Shown here: positions 43,736-55,999 of the stretch, piece after piece
Position numbering within the stretch: the stretch's first letter is position 1
Layout of the letters: each line of letters begins with the position of its first letter
NCBI GenBank assembly: GCA_030386875.1
Contig: CM059559.1
Span: 64,246,392 to 64,310,391, forward strand
Direction: 5' to 3'
From: Morinoia aosen
Lineage: Eukaryota > Arthropoda > Malacostraca > Amphipoda > Talitridae
DNA: 64,000 nucleotides
Notes under the pieces: model-generated
The model's input: the letters and a program-made list of their open reading frames with translations, nothing else
Told to the model about the DNA's origin: nothing
The model's database searches: none
Made by a program: the position numbers and the translations under genes

Positions 43736-46079
43736 GGCAACCCTGGTTGAGAGGCAGGTGAGATCACAAAATCCAACTGTGTGAACAGTAAATTTTCCTC
43801 AGGGACAAATGAACAATGATTCTTTCACCCTATCTACATGAGGTAAATTCATGCTTGGTCGATAGCTAAAGTACACTGTTGATTGATTAATATTTTACTG
43901 CACATGTTAATCAGTAGTTCAGCTTAAACTGAACGATTTGTAGAATGAATACACAACGAATATTATGACGTTTCACCAGGTACTATTTATCGTTGCATTT
44001 TTGAGTTAATCAGTAGATCAGATTTTTTAACAGAAAGTATTTTTTAAAGATTTTACAATGCTTTTTGTGAAGCAAATTTAAACTTATTACATAGTCAGTC
44101 TCTCTTTTTTTTGCATGAGCAACATTCAAGAGAAAATCATAGATTACATCTGGTTATGAGGCAAAAAACGATATCTTACCGTTAGTTTCGCGCGTATTTC
44201 TTAACAGAGTTTTGAAGCCATGATAAAAACTGGTAGAAGTTTTCTGTTGTAAACTTCAGTACGCGTAGTTGAAGAAAAAAGTTTTCAAACTGTGGGTGCT
44301 TTGAAGCCAACATTCAGCATATGCCGACAAAATCAGAATTTCCTAGAGTTAGGCTTCACTCATGGCCTTATTCATTGTGGATTGCAAATCGTCGTGTCAA
44401 ATTGTGTGCTTCCTCAGAATCTTGGTATTTTTTCATAAAATAAAGTAAAGATTTGCTGCTATTACCGTAAACCTATCTCACAAGCGTATAGGAGACATCG
44501 GTTATTTTGTTGAATTTTTACTACCATAAGAATCACTCCTACACAGATGTCATGCCGATAAAACCACAAGTGACTCTAATAGTTTCCACTTTCGAATGTA
44601 TCTGGTTAATATTCCAAATTTTGCATCCTGATTCTGATCATTGATCGTAGTTTTTTATATAACATTTGGGTGCCTAATTCTAATGTCACTCAGAAATCCA
44701 AACCTATAAAATCCAATCGGGTACATGTATTCAAGAAGAGCTTAGCGATTAACTTATGCTGGCAATTATTGTTTAGAATTTTACATTTCTAATAAACTTA
44801 ATTTTAATTCTTTCAATGCGTTAGGAAGAGTATTATTCGGCGCAGTATTCATTCATGAGGTATTTTTTTTTATTCTAGCAAATGTTTCTATTACATTTTT
44901 TCTTGGCCAGGCTTGTTTAAGAGTGCAGTGTTTGACTTTCTAATTTGTGAATTCTTATTAACTCTTAGAATACTTACTGGAAATTGCATCTACACTTCAA
45001 CATTTCATGTTCGGGGAAACAAAGAATTTGGCTGTTCAAACCACAATTTCGCCTCCCTTCCCACTTTTCTTTCTGGCTATTCAGATCCGGCTGAGATTTA
45101 TGTAAACTGAAACAGAGTTTTAATGAACGCTCATTTTCCGACCGATACTGACGCACGCGTGTAAGTTAGATTTTTCTCTATTTTATGATATTGTTGAATG
45201 CATTTCAGATAAGTTTATGTAATCCGCTTTTTATTCCATGTCATGACCAAGGCCAAGTTAACTATTCACCATAAAATATAGCGTGCACCTGTTAATGAAA
45301 CCAGTTTATTTTATGATATTATTAGTGCATTATTTTAAAATATTTTAGTTCATTTATTTCTTTATAATCTAACACGATACATAATACACAAGCTATGCAT
45401 AACCAAACCAAGCATGCATACCCCTTTAATGCTTGTAACTGAGAAGTCACGTTCAACAACGATCTTCTGGACCATATTTAAGAATATTGTAACATTTTCA
45501 GTACTTATATATTGATATATAGCAACACACAGTTAGGAGCTTATAAGTAGGCGTATATATTCAAGGTTATACGTCAGGATAAATACCAGAGCTATTGAGC
45601 GTTTGATTGTAAATATACTCATGTCGTGTATTTTTTCTGGAATGATTTGTCTGGACAATAATTGTTCGAGGAATTTGATTGTGTTGAAAGACTTAAAATG
45701 CAGGAAGTTCAATAGGTCTTATGAAAATAAAAGATGTCTACTACAAACAAATAATATTATTCCGGAAGGAAAATAAATATGTGGTCTCTATGTTGGCATA
45801 AAAATTGAAGCAGAAGTTTAACCAGAAGCATCCAAAAATTGTGCATCTGCTACGGATTCCATGTCACCATTATTTTCAGTACATCACAAATCGTAGACCT
45901 ACCTGTCAGAATATGCTCAACTATTATTAGTTGAATCTACACTCGACGTGCAGATTTGAATACTAATTTTATTTAAGGGAAGCGTTTCCAAAAAATTGAA
46001 ACTTTTTTCTATTGGACTTACGTCTATGAAAATTGGCAGACCACTAGATCTCCACATTTGTAACAACTTTTGTTTAAGA
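43736..46079. other. Region without recognisable gene
   Basis: About 2.3 kb of A+T-rich DNA. Short ORFs (for example 44913-45110) carry no motif; no element ends found. Confidence 0.45.
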
Positions 46080-46146
46080 AAAATTTTTCCCCGGGGTATA
46101 GAAAATTAATTATAAAAAAAAAATTGTATATATACATTTATTATTC

Positions 46147-46435
46147 ATTATTACTTCAAATTTACAAAGCTAGAGCAATGCGGTTTGTTGCATTTGAAAT
46201 TCAAACTTGTGCTCCATCTAATTTACCAGGGAATTTTTTGAAATATTTCATTCAAAATTTATATGAATTTTTTGTAAAGGTCAGGGCAAAAGTTATACTT
46301 TTAGGGTAAAAAAGTCTACGGAAAGCTTTACAGAAAGTTTTTGAAAATCCCCTGATAAATTAGATAGAGCAACCATTTCACTTTCAAATGCAACAAACCG
46401 CATTGCTCTAGCTTTGTAAACTTCGGTGTAATAAT
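46147..46435. mobile_element. Foldback element, 290 bp
   Basis: Arms 46147-46240 and 46342-46435 are reverse complements around TTTACAAAGCTAGAGCAATG and CGGTTTGTTGCATTTGAAA. Flanking sequence to about 46080 and 46500 may also belong. Non-coding. Confidence 0.8.
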
Positions 46436-46490
46436 GACAAACGTATTGAAAACTTAGTTTTTTTATAAGACCTAGTTTTAAGAAAAAAAA

Positions 46491-47263
46491 ATGCTTCTCC
46501 TCCTACAGTTTTAGAGCTACAGTGATGATTTTGGTATCATTGGATGCAGAAAATCAAGGGCTTTACAATGTATTGAGAAGTTTTTCAAAATTCATTCTTG
46601 TTTCAAAGTTATGACGTCATAAATTTGAATTTTCTTGAGAATATTTTGATTTTTTGTCTTTTTAATTTTTTAAATTTTTATATTGGAAATTTGATTCAAG
46701 TTTTTGGAATGTCCACGTTATTCAGCATCCAATGATACCAAAATCATTACTGTAGCTCAAAAACTACCAGAGAAAAAGCATTTAGAAACCCCCCCCCCCC
46801 AAATGTCGTTTTCTATGATTTCCCATTTTCTTTTCAAGAAAATCGCATTTTGTCATAAATGATAAATGATTATAAATTGCATTTCCTATTGGTATACCAA
46901 ATTTAATTGCTCTAAATTCAATGATAAAAAAAATATTCGGATGGGGAATGCTTACCTTGAGAAATATGAATGATGAAATATGGATGATGAAATATATATA
47001 TAAAAAATAAAAAATAAAATTAAAAATTTGAGAATTTTTTTTTCACGTTTTTCTGCATGCAATGATACCAAAATCATCACTGTAGCTCAAAAACTGTAAA
47101 AGGAGAAGCATTTAGAAAACCCCCCCCAAAAATGTCGTTTTCTATGATTTCCCATTTTCTTTTCAAGAAAATCGCATTTTGTCATAAATGATAAATGATT
47201 CTAAATTGCATTTCCAATCAGTAGACCAAATTTCATTGCTCTAAGTTCAAAAATGAAAAAAAA
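46491..47263. mobile_element. Repeat complex with two direct and one inverted module
   Basis: Two direct copies, 46721-46930 and 47051-47263, are about 85-90% identical; anchors are CAATGATACCAAAATCAT, GTCGTTTTCTATGATTTCCC and GAAAATCGCATTTTGTCAT. A shorter inverted copy of their first part lies at 46491-46556. A long C run is at 46789-46800. The arrangement resembles a duplicated or nested foldback element. Confidence 0.8.
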
Positions 47264-49316
47264 AGGTCCGCAAGGGGATTCTCTCCCCCTCCCGGGGGAG
47301 ACGTTAGCTCTGGGATACGTTCCTGATATTTTTACAGACATTCGGGGACATATCTCCAACTCATTTAAAGCAATAAAAAAAACCGGGAGAATCAACTTTT
47401 GGACTGCAGATGCCCCAAAAGCTCCCAAAATGCTTCCCCTAAATTTTTCTGGCTTATATAGTTTCATATTATGTGACGAAGCTTCTAGAAACATTTGCGG
47501 TAGCTCGCGAATGGTTTTACGGTGTTCGTCTGCTGGTTGCCGCGATCGCTTTGACAGTACCAGAACTATCAAGCCAATATTCTAGGTGCTCGGAGACTAC
47601 TGTGCACCAGAACTTCTCTTACTGTCCTGAAATACAAGAAGGAAATAGAAGAAACACTGTCCAGATTTTTAACTTTGGAGCTAGCAACTGGCGTTATAAA
47701 AACTTCAACTCGTATGTATGAACTACCGACTGCAATTTGAAAAATATTTTGTACAAGCATTTTTATATCACGATTTCTCGTATTAGTTAGCGAACGTATC
47801 AATTAACTTTATATAGTAGAGTTCGAATCTTCGTCTTATTTGAATCAGTTTAGGTTTTGAATATTTTTTCGCAGTTGCCTGGTACGTGAAGATTTTTCCT
47901 CACAATTTCTAAGAGCAGCAAGGAGTGTCATCGGCACCGACCTATGATTAATTATAATCGCTCGAAGCAGGGCTGCACGGATGTGTTTAGGTATTGCCGT
48001 ACTGGGAAGCTTCGAGTCAGCATTGAAGTTAACCGCAGGTCATCAGTCACTGTTGAGCTCCATGATTAATTTGCTTATCTATTGGGCCCTAGAGTATCGA
48101 ATGGCGAGCTGCGTTCCTAACGTTTCTGGTATGAGACTGCTCTTCTAGACAAGAGAGACTTGTGTCACCATAGTTCATCGTGGCCGAACGCCGAGTGTCC
48201 TAAGAAAAGGAAATCTTCCAGCTCAACAAATTTATTCTCTATGTACTTAATTTTACTCTTTTACACTTCTTTTCATTTGTTGTATCCATGCATATCAACA
48301 TGTGTTCTTAATTGTCCATAAACTTGAAATGCATTGTTTTCTCAAAACTTGATAAACTTTGCCTAATTCAAGTTGTATTTGCAACTCTGCCTGCTTATTC
48401 GAAGTAGGGCTCTTCCGCTACAGGAGTTTGAACTCATTCTTGAGCAACTTCTTCATATTATTCTCTATTTTACTGGGAAACCACTTGCCTTCCATCGTGA
48501 TTTCGTCTAAACGTCTGCATACACGGGCAAATCCAAAGTTCAGGGATGGGGAAGTCGTTGAATAATTATCCTGATTGTAACCATTGCCGGCGCTGATAGC
48601 ATAGGTGGGGCCAACGCTAATTTATTTATAGTTTCATTTTTTCTATTACAGTATCGTAGACTGCCCCATGACTCTCCTCCAGAACATTGCTCAGCTGCAG
48701 CTTTTCTAATTTTTGGCCGTCTGTTTTACTTCATGCTCTTTCTTCACCGTAATTGTTTGGAAAATATTTCATTCATTTCTTCCAACTTCAGATTTTTAAA
48801 TCATAAATCTTTTGTCCATTATTAATTATTATATTCTTTGTTTTCCCAGCCTGTGCTGGAGTTAACACCATTCTAGCGCACCTCTGATGGTTTTCTGTCC
48901 CTCTAACGTAACCCAGTGTCTTAACTGCCACGGGCCCCTTTATCCGTCCTGAACTCTGCAGAATTTCGTGTAGACTCGACCCTGAGGTAGATGTTTGTCT
49001 CGAGCTCGAACAGATTGGACATCGCAACGACTGGACATTGCGACGTCTGGACGTTCAGCCGGTCTTGTCATGTCAGTGCTCGGGCTGACAAACCGATTTC
49101 AGCTTGTCTTTGACTGAACGATGCAAAGTCGTCTGTTGGAGGCGCCACGTTAACTTTAACTTTGCTGCGGAGCCTGAGACTTCTTATGTGCAGCCCCGAC
49201 TTGAATTTCTAATCAATGAAAAGAATATTGATATCCCTTTATAACCTTAATTTATACAAAAATATCTTTGAGTTGCATTAGTTTCTTGCATAGTTGTGTT
49301 CAAAGTTTATTTAAAG
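47264..49316. other. Region without recognisable gene
   Basis: Several overlapping ORFs on both strands at 47201-47721 (up to 123 codons) have no motif and look like chance or element-derived frames. At 48788-49027 the - strand encodes MRCPICSSSR and more, again unrecognised. No confident feature. Confidence 0.4.
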
Positions 49317-49431
49317 CTTAGCCTGCTAATTTTTGCAAGTTTACCCTGTTAATTTCCGCAAATTTTGCCTGTTAATTTCTGCAAATCTAGCCTGTTAATT
49401 TCTGCAAGTTTAGCAGGTTAATAAATTTTAG
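49317..49431. repeat. 20-bp minisatellite
   Basis: Five imperfect copies of TAGCCTGTTAATTTCTGCAA. Confidence 0.9.
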
Positions 49432-51474
49432 GGTTAACATTAGGCACTGGCCTGTTTCTTGCTACCCAGTGTGCGATAAACTTTCCAAAATTGAGAAATA
49501 AAAGTCTCTCTCTTGATTTAAATCTCACCTTCAAAAGACTTGTGAGAGTAGAGCTATACAGGTATTAATTTCTTAAAGTGATAAATAAAAATAAAATGTT
49601 TAGAAAATACGTATGCGTATATGTTTTTAAATTAATATAAACTTTAATATAATTATTGTTTGTCAAAAGTATGTATCGAAAAAGCTTAAGAGAGAGGGAA
49701 ATGAATAGTATAGCAAGCTATCATTTTATTTTAGAAATTCACGCTAATTTATTGCGTTGCCGAATGATTAGCAAATCCACCATCACCAGGGGGGGAGAAT
49801 GAACTTTTCAATAATTATTCACCAGCCCGTTTCCACGACCGAGCCATTTGGCATGCTCGAACGACGGTTGGCGCTTGAACTGTAAACAAGCGGGAACTCA
49901 AGGGTTGTGGTGTGTCTCAAAAAATTCAATTGCTTGGGGAAAAAACAATTGATTAAGAATTTAGGTATATATTATAAAGTTTAGATATATATCTACAATT
50001 GCAGTGAAGGTAGACGTCAGCAATTATAATTGCTGGCAAAAAACAAATTTATGGAGGTTAGGTGGAATTATTTAAAACGTTATCTATAATTCCACCTAAC
50101 CTCCATGAAATTGTTTACTAGGAAAAAGTGGAGCTCAGGAACATCAGCTTTGGAACTGAGAATTGATTGACGAAAATTGAACAGACACTGCGGTAAAGAC
50201 CACTTCGACCCACCTTGTAAGCCAATCGCTTTCGCTGTCTCCGGTGCCACTACAGTCACCGTCCTGCAACATGGTGACGGCCCAGCATTCGGGGACTATC
50301 AACATCTCACGGCACAGCACCACCGCAGAATGCCCATCACCATGAAAGATGAGTCTTCTCCCGCTTACTCCCGAGAGACACGACAGCACCGCGGAAAGCA
50401 GCCACAGCGGCATGCTGCCACATGCTCGCTGCTCCCCGTTGGCCAATTAAGGAGCTCTTCACTCTAGTGAAGCATGACGGTGGAAAATGACGTGCTATTT
50501 AGCAAACAATCTTGCCGGTCATGACAGAAGAGATATACGTAGTAACTGGGGACAAAATGATAATTAGGTTCAAACTGACGAATCTAGAATTTTGTGGCCC
50601 AACTCCATCTGTGAACAAGGTTTTCAAGAAGAACGGATTGCAGTAACCCATTTGAATATTAATTTAACGTCATTAATGATGGGTGTTATGCCGTAGGAAA
50701 TAAGTATTTACGATATTGTGGTATTACCCAGTGACATTCCTACGTATTTTTTTCACGTGTGTGGGAACCAACGTCAGGTTATCTTCTCACTCCAGTGAAA
50801 ATTGTGATAATAATGTTATGCTCAGTAGCAGAGCTGTCTCGGAAGTTGGGAAAAGCTACATAACGTTATGGCTGTATAAAAGTTACACATTTAACTAGGA
50901 TTGGAAATCGTCAATCGTCAGTGCTAAATACCCAGATAAAATCACCGCTCGCGTTTGAGCTTGTCTTTGTATGAAAGCCTGCGCAGTGCAGTTCATCACA
51001 GCAAAAATCCCGTTAGGGCCATTCGCGGCAGCAAAATGGATGGCAGCTGAGGCTAGTGCATTTCTGGGCGAAACTTCACCGCTTCACCCAGGATATTTTC
51101 GCTGAGGGTTGCGGCGGCAGTCAAGTGGACATTTTTGCACAGCGCAGAAATGCTTGTACGTTATAGACGGCCGGGTGCCTTGATCAGGGAACCGTTTTTA
51201 TGAAAGTAAAATATGACACTGAAATATATTTCATCCCTTCTCCCGAAATTACTGTCATGTGTACCTTCTCAAGTCGCTTCGTAAACTTTACAACCAGGTG
51301 ACCAAACACCGTCTATCAATTTATTGCACTGTTTTATCTCCATCATCGGTGATATATTTATGTTTCAAAATAAAAGTATCGGTTTCAAGTCATTATTTAT
51401 TATTCCAACAGCTAGATAAAAAGCTATCAAGCAAAATCTTACAAACGACACTGTCGAGAAACTTTACATCACTA
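49432..51474. other. Region without recognisable gene
   Basis: A GC-richer patch at 50176-50470 has open frames on both strands but no motif. A perfect hairpin lies at 50051-50106. Otherwise A+T-rich and unassigned. Confidence 0.45.
50051..50106. repeat. Perfect 21-bp-arm hairpin
   Basis: ATGGAGGTTAGGTGGAATTA plus T (50051-50071) and its exact complement at 50086-50106, around a 14-base loop. With no mismatch in 21 bases it is probably young or selected. Confidence 0.9.
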
Positions 51475-51772
51475 GTAAAATCTAGTAGTATCTTATAGGC
51501 GAGTGAAGTCTAGTGGTATCTTGTGGGCGAGTAAAATCTAATGGTATCTTGTGGGCGAGTAAAATCTAGTGGTATCTTGTGAGCGAGTAAAATCTAGTGG
51601 TATCTTCTGGGCGAGTAAAATCTAGTGTTATCTTGTGGGCGAGTAAAATCTAGTGGTATCTTGTGGGCGAGTAAAATCTAGTGGTATCTTGTGGGCGAGT
51701 AAAATATAGTGGTATCTTGTGGGCGAGTAAAATCTAGTAGTATCTTGTGGGCGAGTAAAATCTAGTGGAATC
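51475..51772. repeat. 29-bp minisatellite
   Basis: About ten tandem copies of GGGCGAGTAAAATCTAGTGG followed by TATCTTGTG, with a few single-base variants. Confidence 0.95.
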
Positions 51773-52218
51773 TTATTTATGTTCAGTTAATTCCATTGGT
51801 AACATCAAGATACTCGTAAGATGACTCCTGACCTCGGAATGATTTTCACTAGTTTCGGAGATGCTCTTCTGAATAAAGCTGGATTGAAATCACCGAGCTC
51901 CCTATGTCTCAACTGTGAATTTCGGTTAGGTAGGTATAGGTAATCAAACAACAAAGCTTTATTAAGATCACCAGAAGCCTTTTACTTAAATTTTAAGCCG
52001 ACGCAATATATTTACTAAAATAATTTATATTCAAGTGTTCTTATTTTATATAATTGCCTTTCTTAGCATCAAAAAATTAAAATTGCTGTCACGTACTACT
52101 AGCTGCATCACTGAGCAATTCCTTAGTTATGACATCGGGTGCGCACATAAGAGATGCTTTAATATTTTAAACAAAGTAATGAACTTTTAGACACGCTCGA
52201 GAGTCAGGTATCGACCAT
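51773..52218. other. Region without recognisable gene
   Basis: A+T-rich spacer with no supported feature. Confidence 0.4.
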
Positions 52219-52521
52219 AATGGTGAATCCATACGATTGAGAATTTACGATCAAGAAGGCCATATTTCTTTCGTTCATAATTGGGGCAAATTGTCTCTGC
52301 ACCAGGCTTGGATGGCATTTGCATTGTGATATCTTACTGAAAGCCCCACAGTTCACCCTGAGGAAAATGTTTGGCAGGAGAAGTAAACAAAGGCTCTGAA
52401 CGCTATTGATGAAAGATTTGGCGATGATTTATGTCTTTCGTCTTATAAAATTCGTCAGGACCTCCATGTTGAAGAAATGGCCATCAACACCATTAAAGAC
52501 ACGAGTTCCATTGAGCGATAA
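52219..52521 (+). pseudogene. Decayed coding remnant of unknown family
   Basis: One + strand frame of 100 codons is interrupted only by TGA (after MAFAL) and TAA (after VWQEK). It contains IRLRIYDQEGHISFV, NWGKLSLHQAWMAF, VHPEENVWQEK and DLHVEEMAINTIKD. The HPEENVW segment slightly recalls the PIENLW box of DDE transposases, but the rest does not match; I do not recognise it. Confidence 0.35.
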
Positions 52522-53218
52522 ACTTTCATCAATTGTTAAAAAATAAATGATAAAGCTTTATTCCTTACGACGTGATGCTCGCTTTTTGTTAATTTAACTC
52601 TGAACAATTTCACGTGAGACCACACAGTTTTACTTGTTTTGCCTAACTTCATCTCGTTCAACTAAACTCACGCCAATTTATACATTTGAAACGTGGCGAG
52701 AGTTTATTTCTTTTGTGGCTTGCTGGTATACATTCCCAAATCTTAAATAATTCATTTTTTTGCAGTGGCACTTGTTCTACACTTCCCTGCCATTTTTCTA
52801 AAGGACTTGGTTGGGCTTCATCTCATCCTCTCTTCAACGGTTTGCAGAAATACTGCAGTTAGTCGTGGACATAGCCTTATATTACAAGACCGATCCTCGA
52901 TGTCTCCTCGTTCGCTAGCCTCACCGTTCTCCAAACGTTTGGTCTAACGAGCTCAGGACTCTTTGCAACCACGGAATTGGACGATCCGGCGGAATACATG
53001 TTGAGGATCGCTTCATTTTCGACATTAGTTTCATTGTGATCGAAAGAATTTAGTAATCCAAGAAATTATAAGTACTAGTGATTCATCCAAAATTTGTTTA
53101 ATATACAGAAGTATTCATCATATGCCAGCAAGATATTAAATAGTTAGTTCAACCCGTCTGTAAAGGAATTATTATTTGACTTTGATATCTATAATAGTTG
53201 AGGTGTATAGATCTTAAA
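52522..53218. other. Region without recognisable gene
   Basis: A strong + strand acceptor-like tract (TTTTTTTGCAG, ending at 52764) is followed by short open frames, one reading GTCSTLPCHFSKGLG, but nothing confirms an exon. Confidence 0.35.
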
Positions 53219-53967
53219 ATTTTGTACGCGTTAAACGAATTCAACATTGATTTTTTGTTTTCATTCGCTATTGTTTTGACAATGGTGAAAAACCGCAGAA
53301 AAGGAGCCCAAAAACCTTGCGGAATTAAGGTTATTCTACTTAGAGAATGAAACAAGATTACGCTAAAAGAGCTTCAGAAGCTAGTTTCAAACTATAACAA
53401 CCGTCTTCATGAGGTTATTGTAAATAATGGCGATACAACTGAACATTAGATTTTTTGGGGTTTTGATCCCTACCCAGTTAAAAATTAAGGCCGTATCGCA
53501 GATGGATTATGGTTGGTTATAAAGTTGTTGTTTGGTTGGAATACGCGCGGTAGGTTAAATGTCCCCGTTATCAGATACAAACCCGCCTGCGAATCACCCG
53601 TGTTTCGCCTCACCTATCGGCCGTGTACCGCCTCAGAACCAGGTTCGAATCGCGGCTGGCCGTCCATGGATTATAGGTTGAAAAACCGCTCCCGATTGCA
53701 CGTGCCTCGCCTCACGGGGTGTACAATATTGGCTGGAAGCTTTGGATTTTACAATACATTCACACTTGATGCATTATGAATGTATTGACCCAGTAAGCTC
53801 AGTACAATATTGTACATCCAATGAGATCGATGCACGTGCAACTGGGAGCTCAGGTACATAAGACAACACATTAGAAAGGACAATGAATCCCGCTCTTTCT
53901 TTAACTTATATTACAAAAATTAAACATACTCTGCATAAAATTTTACATGAATATCTTACTTCCGAAA
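53219..53967 (+). repeat. Tandem duplication unit 1 (0.75 kb)
   Basis: Direct copy of 55148-55866 at roughly 93-95% identity by eye, from GAATTCAACATTGATTTTTT through TTACATGAATATCTTACTTC. It contains the tail of a Tc1/mariner transposase, one dispersed terminus motif (near 53478) and a tRNA-B-box-like GGTTCGAATCG at about 53643. The TIR element at 53972-55147 separates the two units. Confidence 0.9.
53307..53449 (+). pseudogene. Tc1/mariner transposase C-terminus, unit 1
   Basis: Encodes KELQKLVSNYNNRLHEVIV then NNGDTTEH and a stop, the layout of the transposase C-terminal helix (R-x-x-x-V/I-I, then NGD/GG, then T-x-Y). A TGA replaces the Trp codon seen in unit 2. Confidence 0.6.
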
Positions 53968-53971
53968 ATAA

Positions 53972-55147
53972 GGACACCGTCTGTGTAGAAATAAGGATAT
54001 GTGTTGATTTTCTGCTTTTATGTGCATCTTATATAGGATTTTCTTGCGCTTCCATTGGTACTTTCCGTTTACGTCTACTCCGAATAGTGCGCCCACCAGA
54101 GGGGGAAAGCGAAGGGAGTGGAGTGACCTTGAACCCTCCTCCCCTCATTATTGAGGGTCAATTGAGCGTGTTTCTTTGCGGGAATGGCATTATAGTTCGT
54201 TAATGGGCTACTCAAAGTGCTTCCATTATTCAAACGAAACATTCTAACGCTGAGTAAATACTTTTTTATAATTTTTGACTATTTCAGAATTTAGCTGTTC
54301 TGCCGTAACAATGATACCGCAGCTTTCATTCATAGCTCGATGACAGCTACAGTATCATAGCTACAGCTATGGCGAGCACACCAATCCAAAGGGCTTGAGA
54401 AGAGCTATAAAACAGAGGAGTAAACTTGACAAAAAACCTATTTTGGTAAAAAAAAAAATGAAAAATTAAAAAAATTGGTTGTTTTCACGAATAACACCTA
54501 TTCTTTTTTGTTGTATATTTGTTTCCCAGAGTTACAGAGCTACAGCAATGTAAATTATATCAATCGAAAGGGTATGAAAAGAGCTACAAACTCTCAAGAG
54601 TTCATTTTAGAAAACCATGTAGTTCAAAAGATAGAAAGAAAAAAAAAAATTTTATGTGAAAAACCACGTTTTTCTTGAAACTTGATAATTTGTTTCTCAA
54701 ATGCTTCTTCTTCCACAAATTTAGAGCTACGAAAATGGTTTATATACCATTCGATAGGGCTTAGCAAGGTGTATCCACACGCAATAGCATTTTTTGATAC
54801 ATTCATTATTTGAAAATTACACGACATGAAAAAAAATGAAAAAAGGTCTTTTTTTTAATTCCTAAAATCAGCAAAAAAGTTATCGAAATTCCCTATTGCA
54901 TGTGGTTGTATAGACGTATAAGCAATTTAAAAACGAAGCACTGGTTCTGTAACTTCAAAATTGTAGAAGAAGATAGATTAAAAAAAAACTATTTTATCAT
55001 ATTTTTCGAAATAAAAAAAAATCCAGTGCCGATACAAAAATTTTGTCGAAATAACAAATGATCTTTGCATCATTTCACACCTACTGTGAAAATTTCAGTG
55101 AAATCCATCTATAAACAACGGATTTCTTTTTAACGGAGACGGTGTCC
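53972..55147. mobile_element. 1.18-kb TIR element, copy 2
   Basis: Inverted relative of 24740-25919. It starts GGACACCGTCTGTGTAG and ends AGACGGTGTCC; flanking triplets are TAA (53969-53971) and TTA (55148-55150). It sits exactly at the junction between two direct repeats. No coding capacity. Confidence 0.8.
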
Positions 55148-55866
55148 TTAAATGAATTCAACATTGATTTTTTGTTTTCATTCGCGATTGTTTTGACATT
55201 GGTGAAAAACTGCTGAAAAGGAGCTTAAAAACCTTGCGGAATTAAGGTTAATCTACTTAGAGAATGGAACAAGGTTCCGCTAAAAGAGCTTCAGAAGCTA
55301 GTTTCAAACTATAACAACCGTCTTCATGAGGTTATTGTAAATAATGGCGATTCAACTGAATATTAGATTTTTGGGGGTTTTGATCCCTACCCAATTGAAA
55401 ATTAAGGCCGTATCGCCGATGGATTATGGTTGGTTATAAAGTTGTTTTTTGGTTGGAATACGCGCAGTTTAGAGGTTAAATGTTCCCGTTATCAGATACA
55501 AACCCGCCTGCAAATCACCCGTGTGTACCGCCTCAGAGCCAGATTCGAATCGCGGCTGGCCGTCCATGGATTATAAGTTAAAAAATCGCTCACGGTTGCA
55601 CGTGCCTCGCTTCACGGGGTGTACAATATTGGCTGGAAGCTTTGGATTTTACAATACATTCACACTTAATGCATTATGAATGTATTGACCCAATAACCTC
55701 AGTACAATATTGTACATCCAATGAGATCGATGCACGTGCAACTGGGAGCTCAGGTACATACGACAACACATTAGAAAGGACAATGAATCACGCTCTTTCT
55801 TTAACTTTTATTACAAAAATTAAAAATACTCTGCATAAAATTTTACATGAATATCTTACTTCCAAT
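55148..55866 (+). repeat. Tandem duplication unit 2 (0.72 kb)
   Basis: Second copy of the segment at 53219-53967. It ends CTTACTTCCAATAATCACAG, diverging from unit 1 just where the TIR element begins there. Confidence 0.9.
55235..55366 (+). pseudogene. Tc1/mariner transposase C-terminus, unit 2
   Basis: Encodes LLREWNKVPLKELQKLV, then RLHEVIVNNGDSTEY and a stop. The Trp and the terminal Tyr expected for Tc1-type transposases are kept, so this copy is closer to the source than unit 1. Only the C-terminal end remains; no catalytic residues are included. Confidence 0.65.
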
Positions 55867-55999
55867 AATCACAGCATTCTCACCAATGGCACACCAAAAT
55901 AATACAGCAATTAAACATAAAATCACAATCCGTTTAAAAAGCTGCATGAAACAAACAAATATCAACTACATAAAAATAAAGATGAGAATGAAATTTCCA

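Noticed and set aside
47201..47721. Three overlapping ORFs of 82-123 codons
   Set aside because: Open on both strands next to foldback repeats; no recognisable domain or codon bias that I can see.
49136..49560. Solo LTR starting TGTTGGAGGCGCC
   Set aside because: No matching end or target duplication could be found.
50144..50467. 96-100-codon ORFs on both strands
   Set aside because: GC-rich patch, no motif, no splice or start support.
51475..51772. CRISPR-like array
   Set aside because: 29-bp units are directly adjacent without spacers; it is a minisatellite.
53560..53680. tRNA gene or tRNA-derived SINE (GGTTCGAATCG)
   Set aside because: Only the B-box-like motif is present; no A box at the right distance and no cloverleaf could be drawn.
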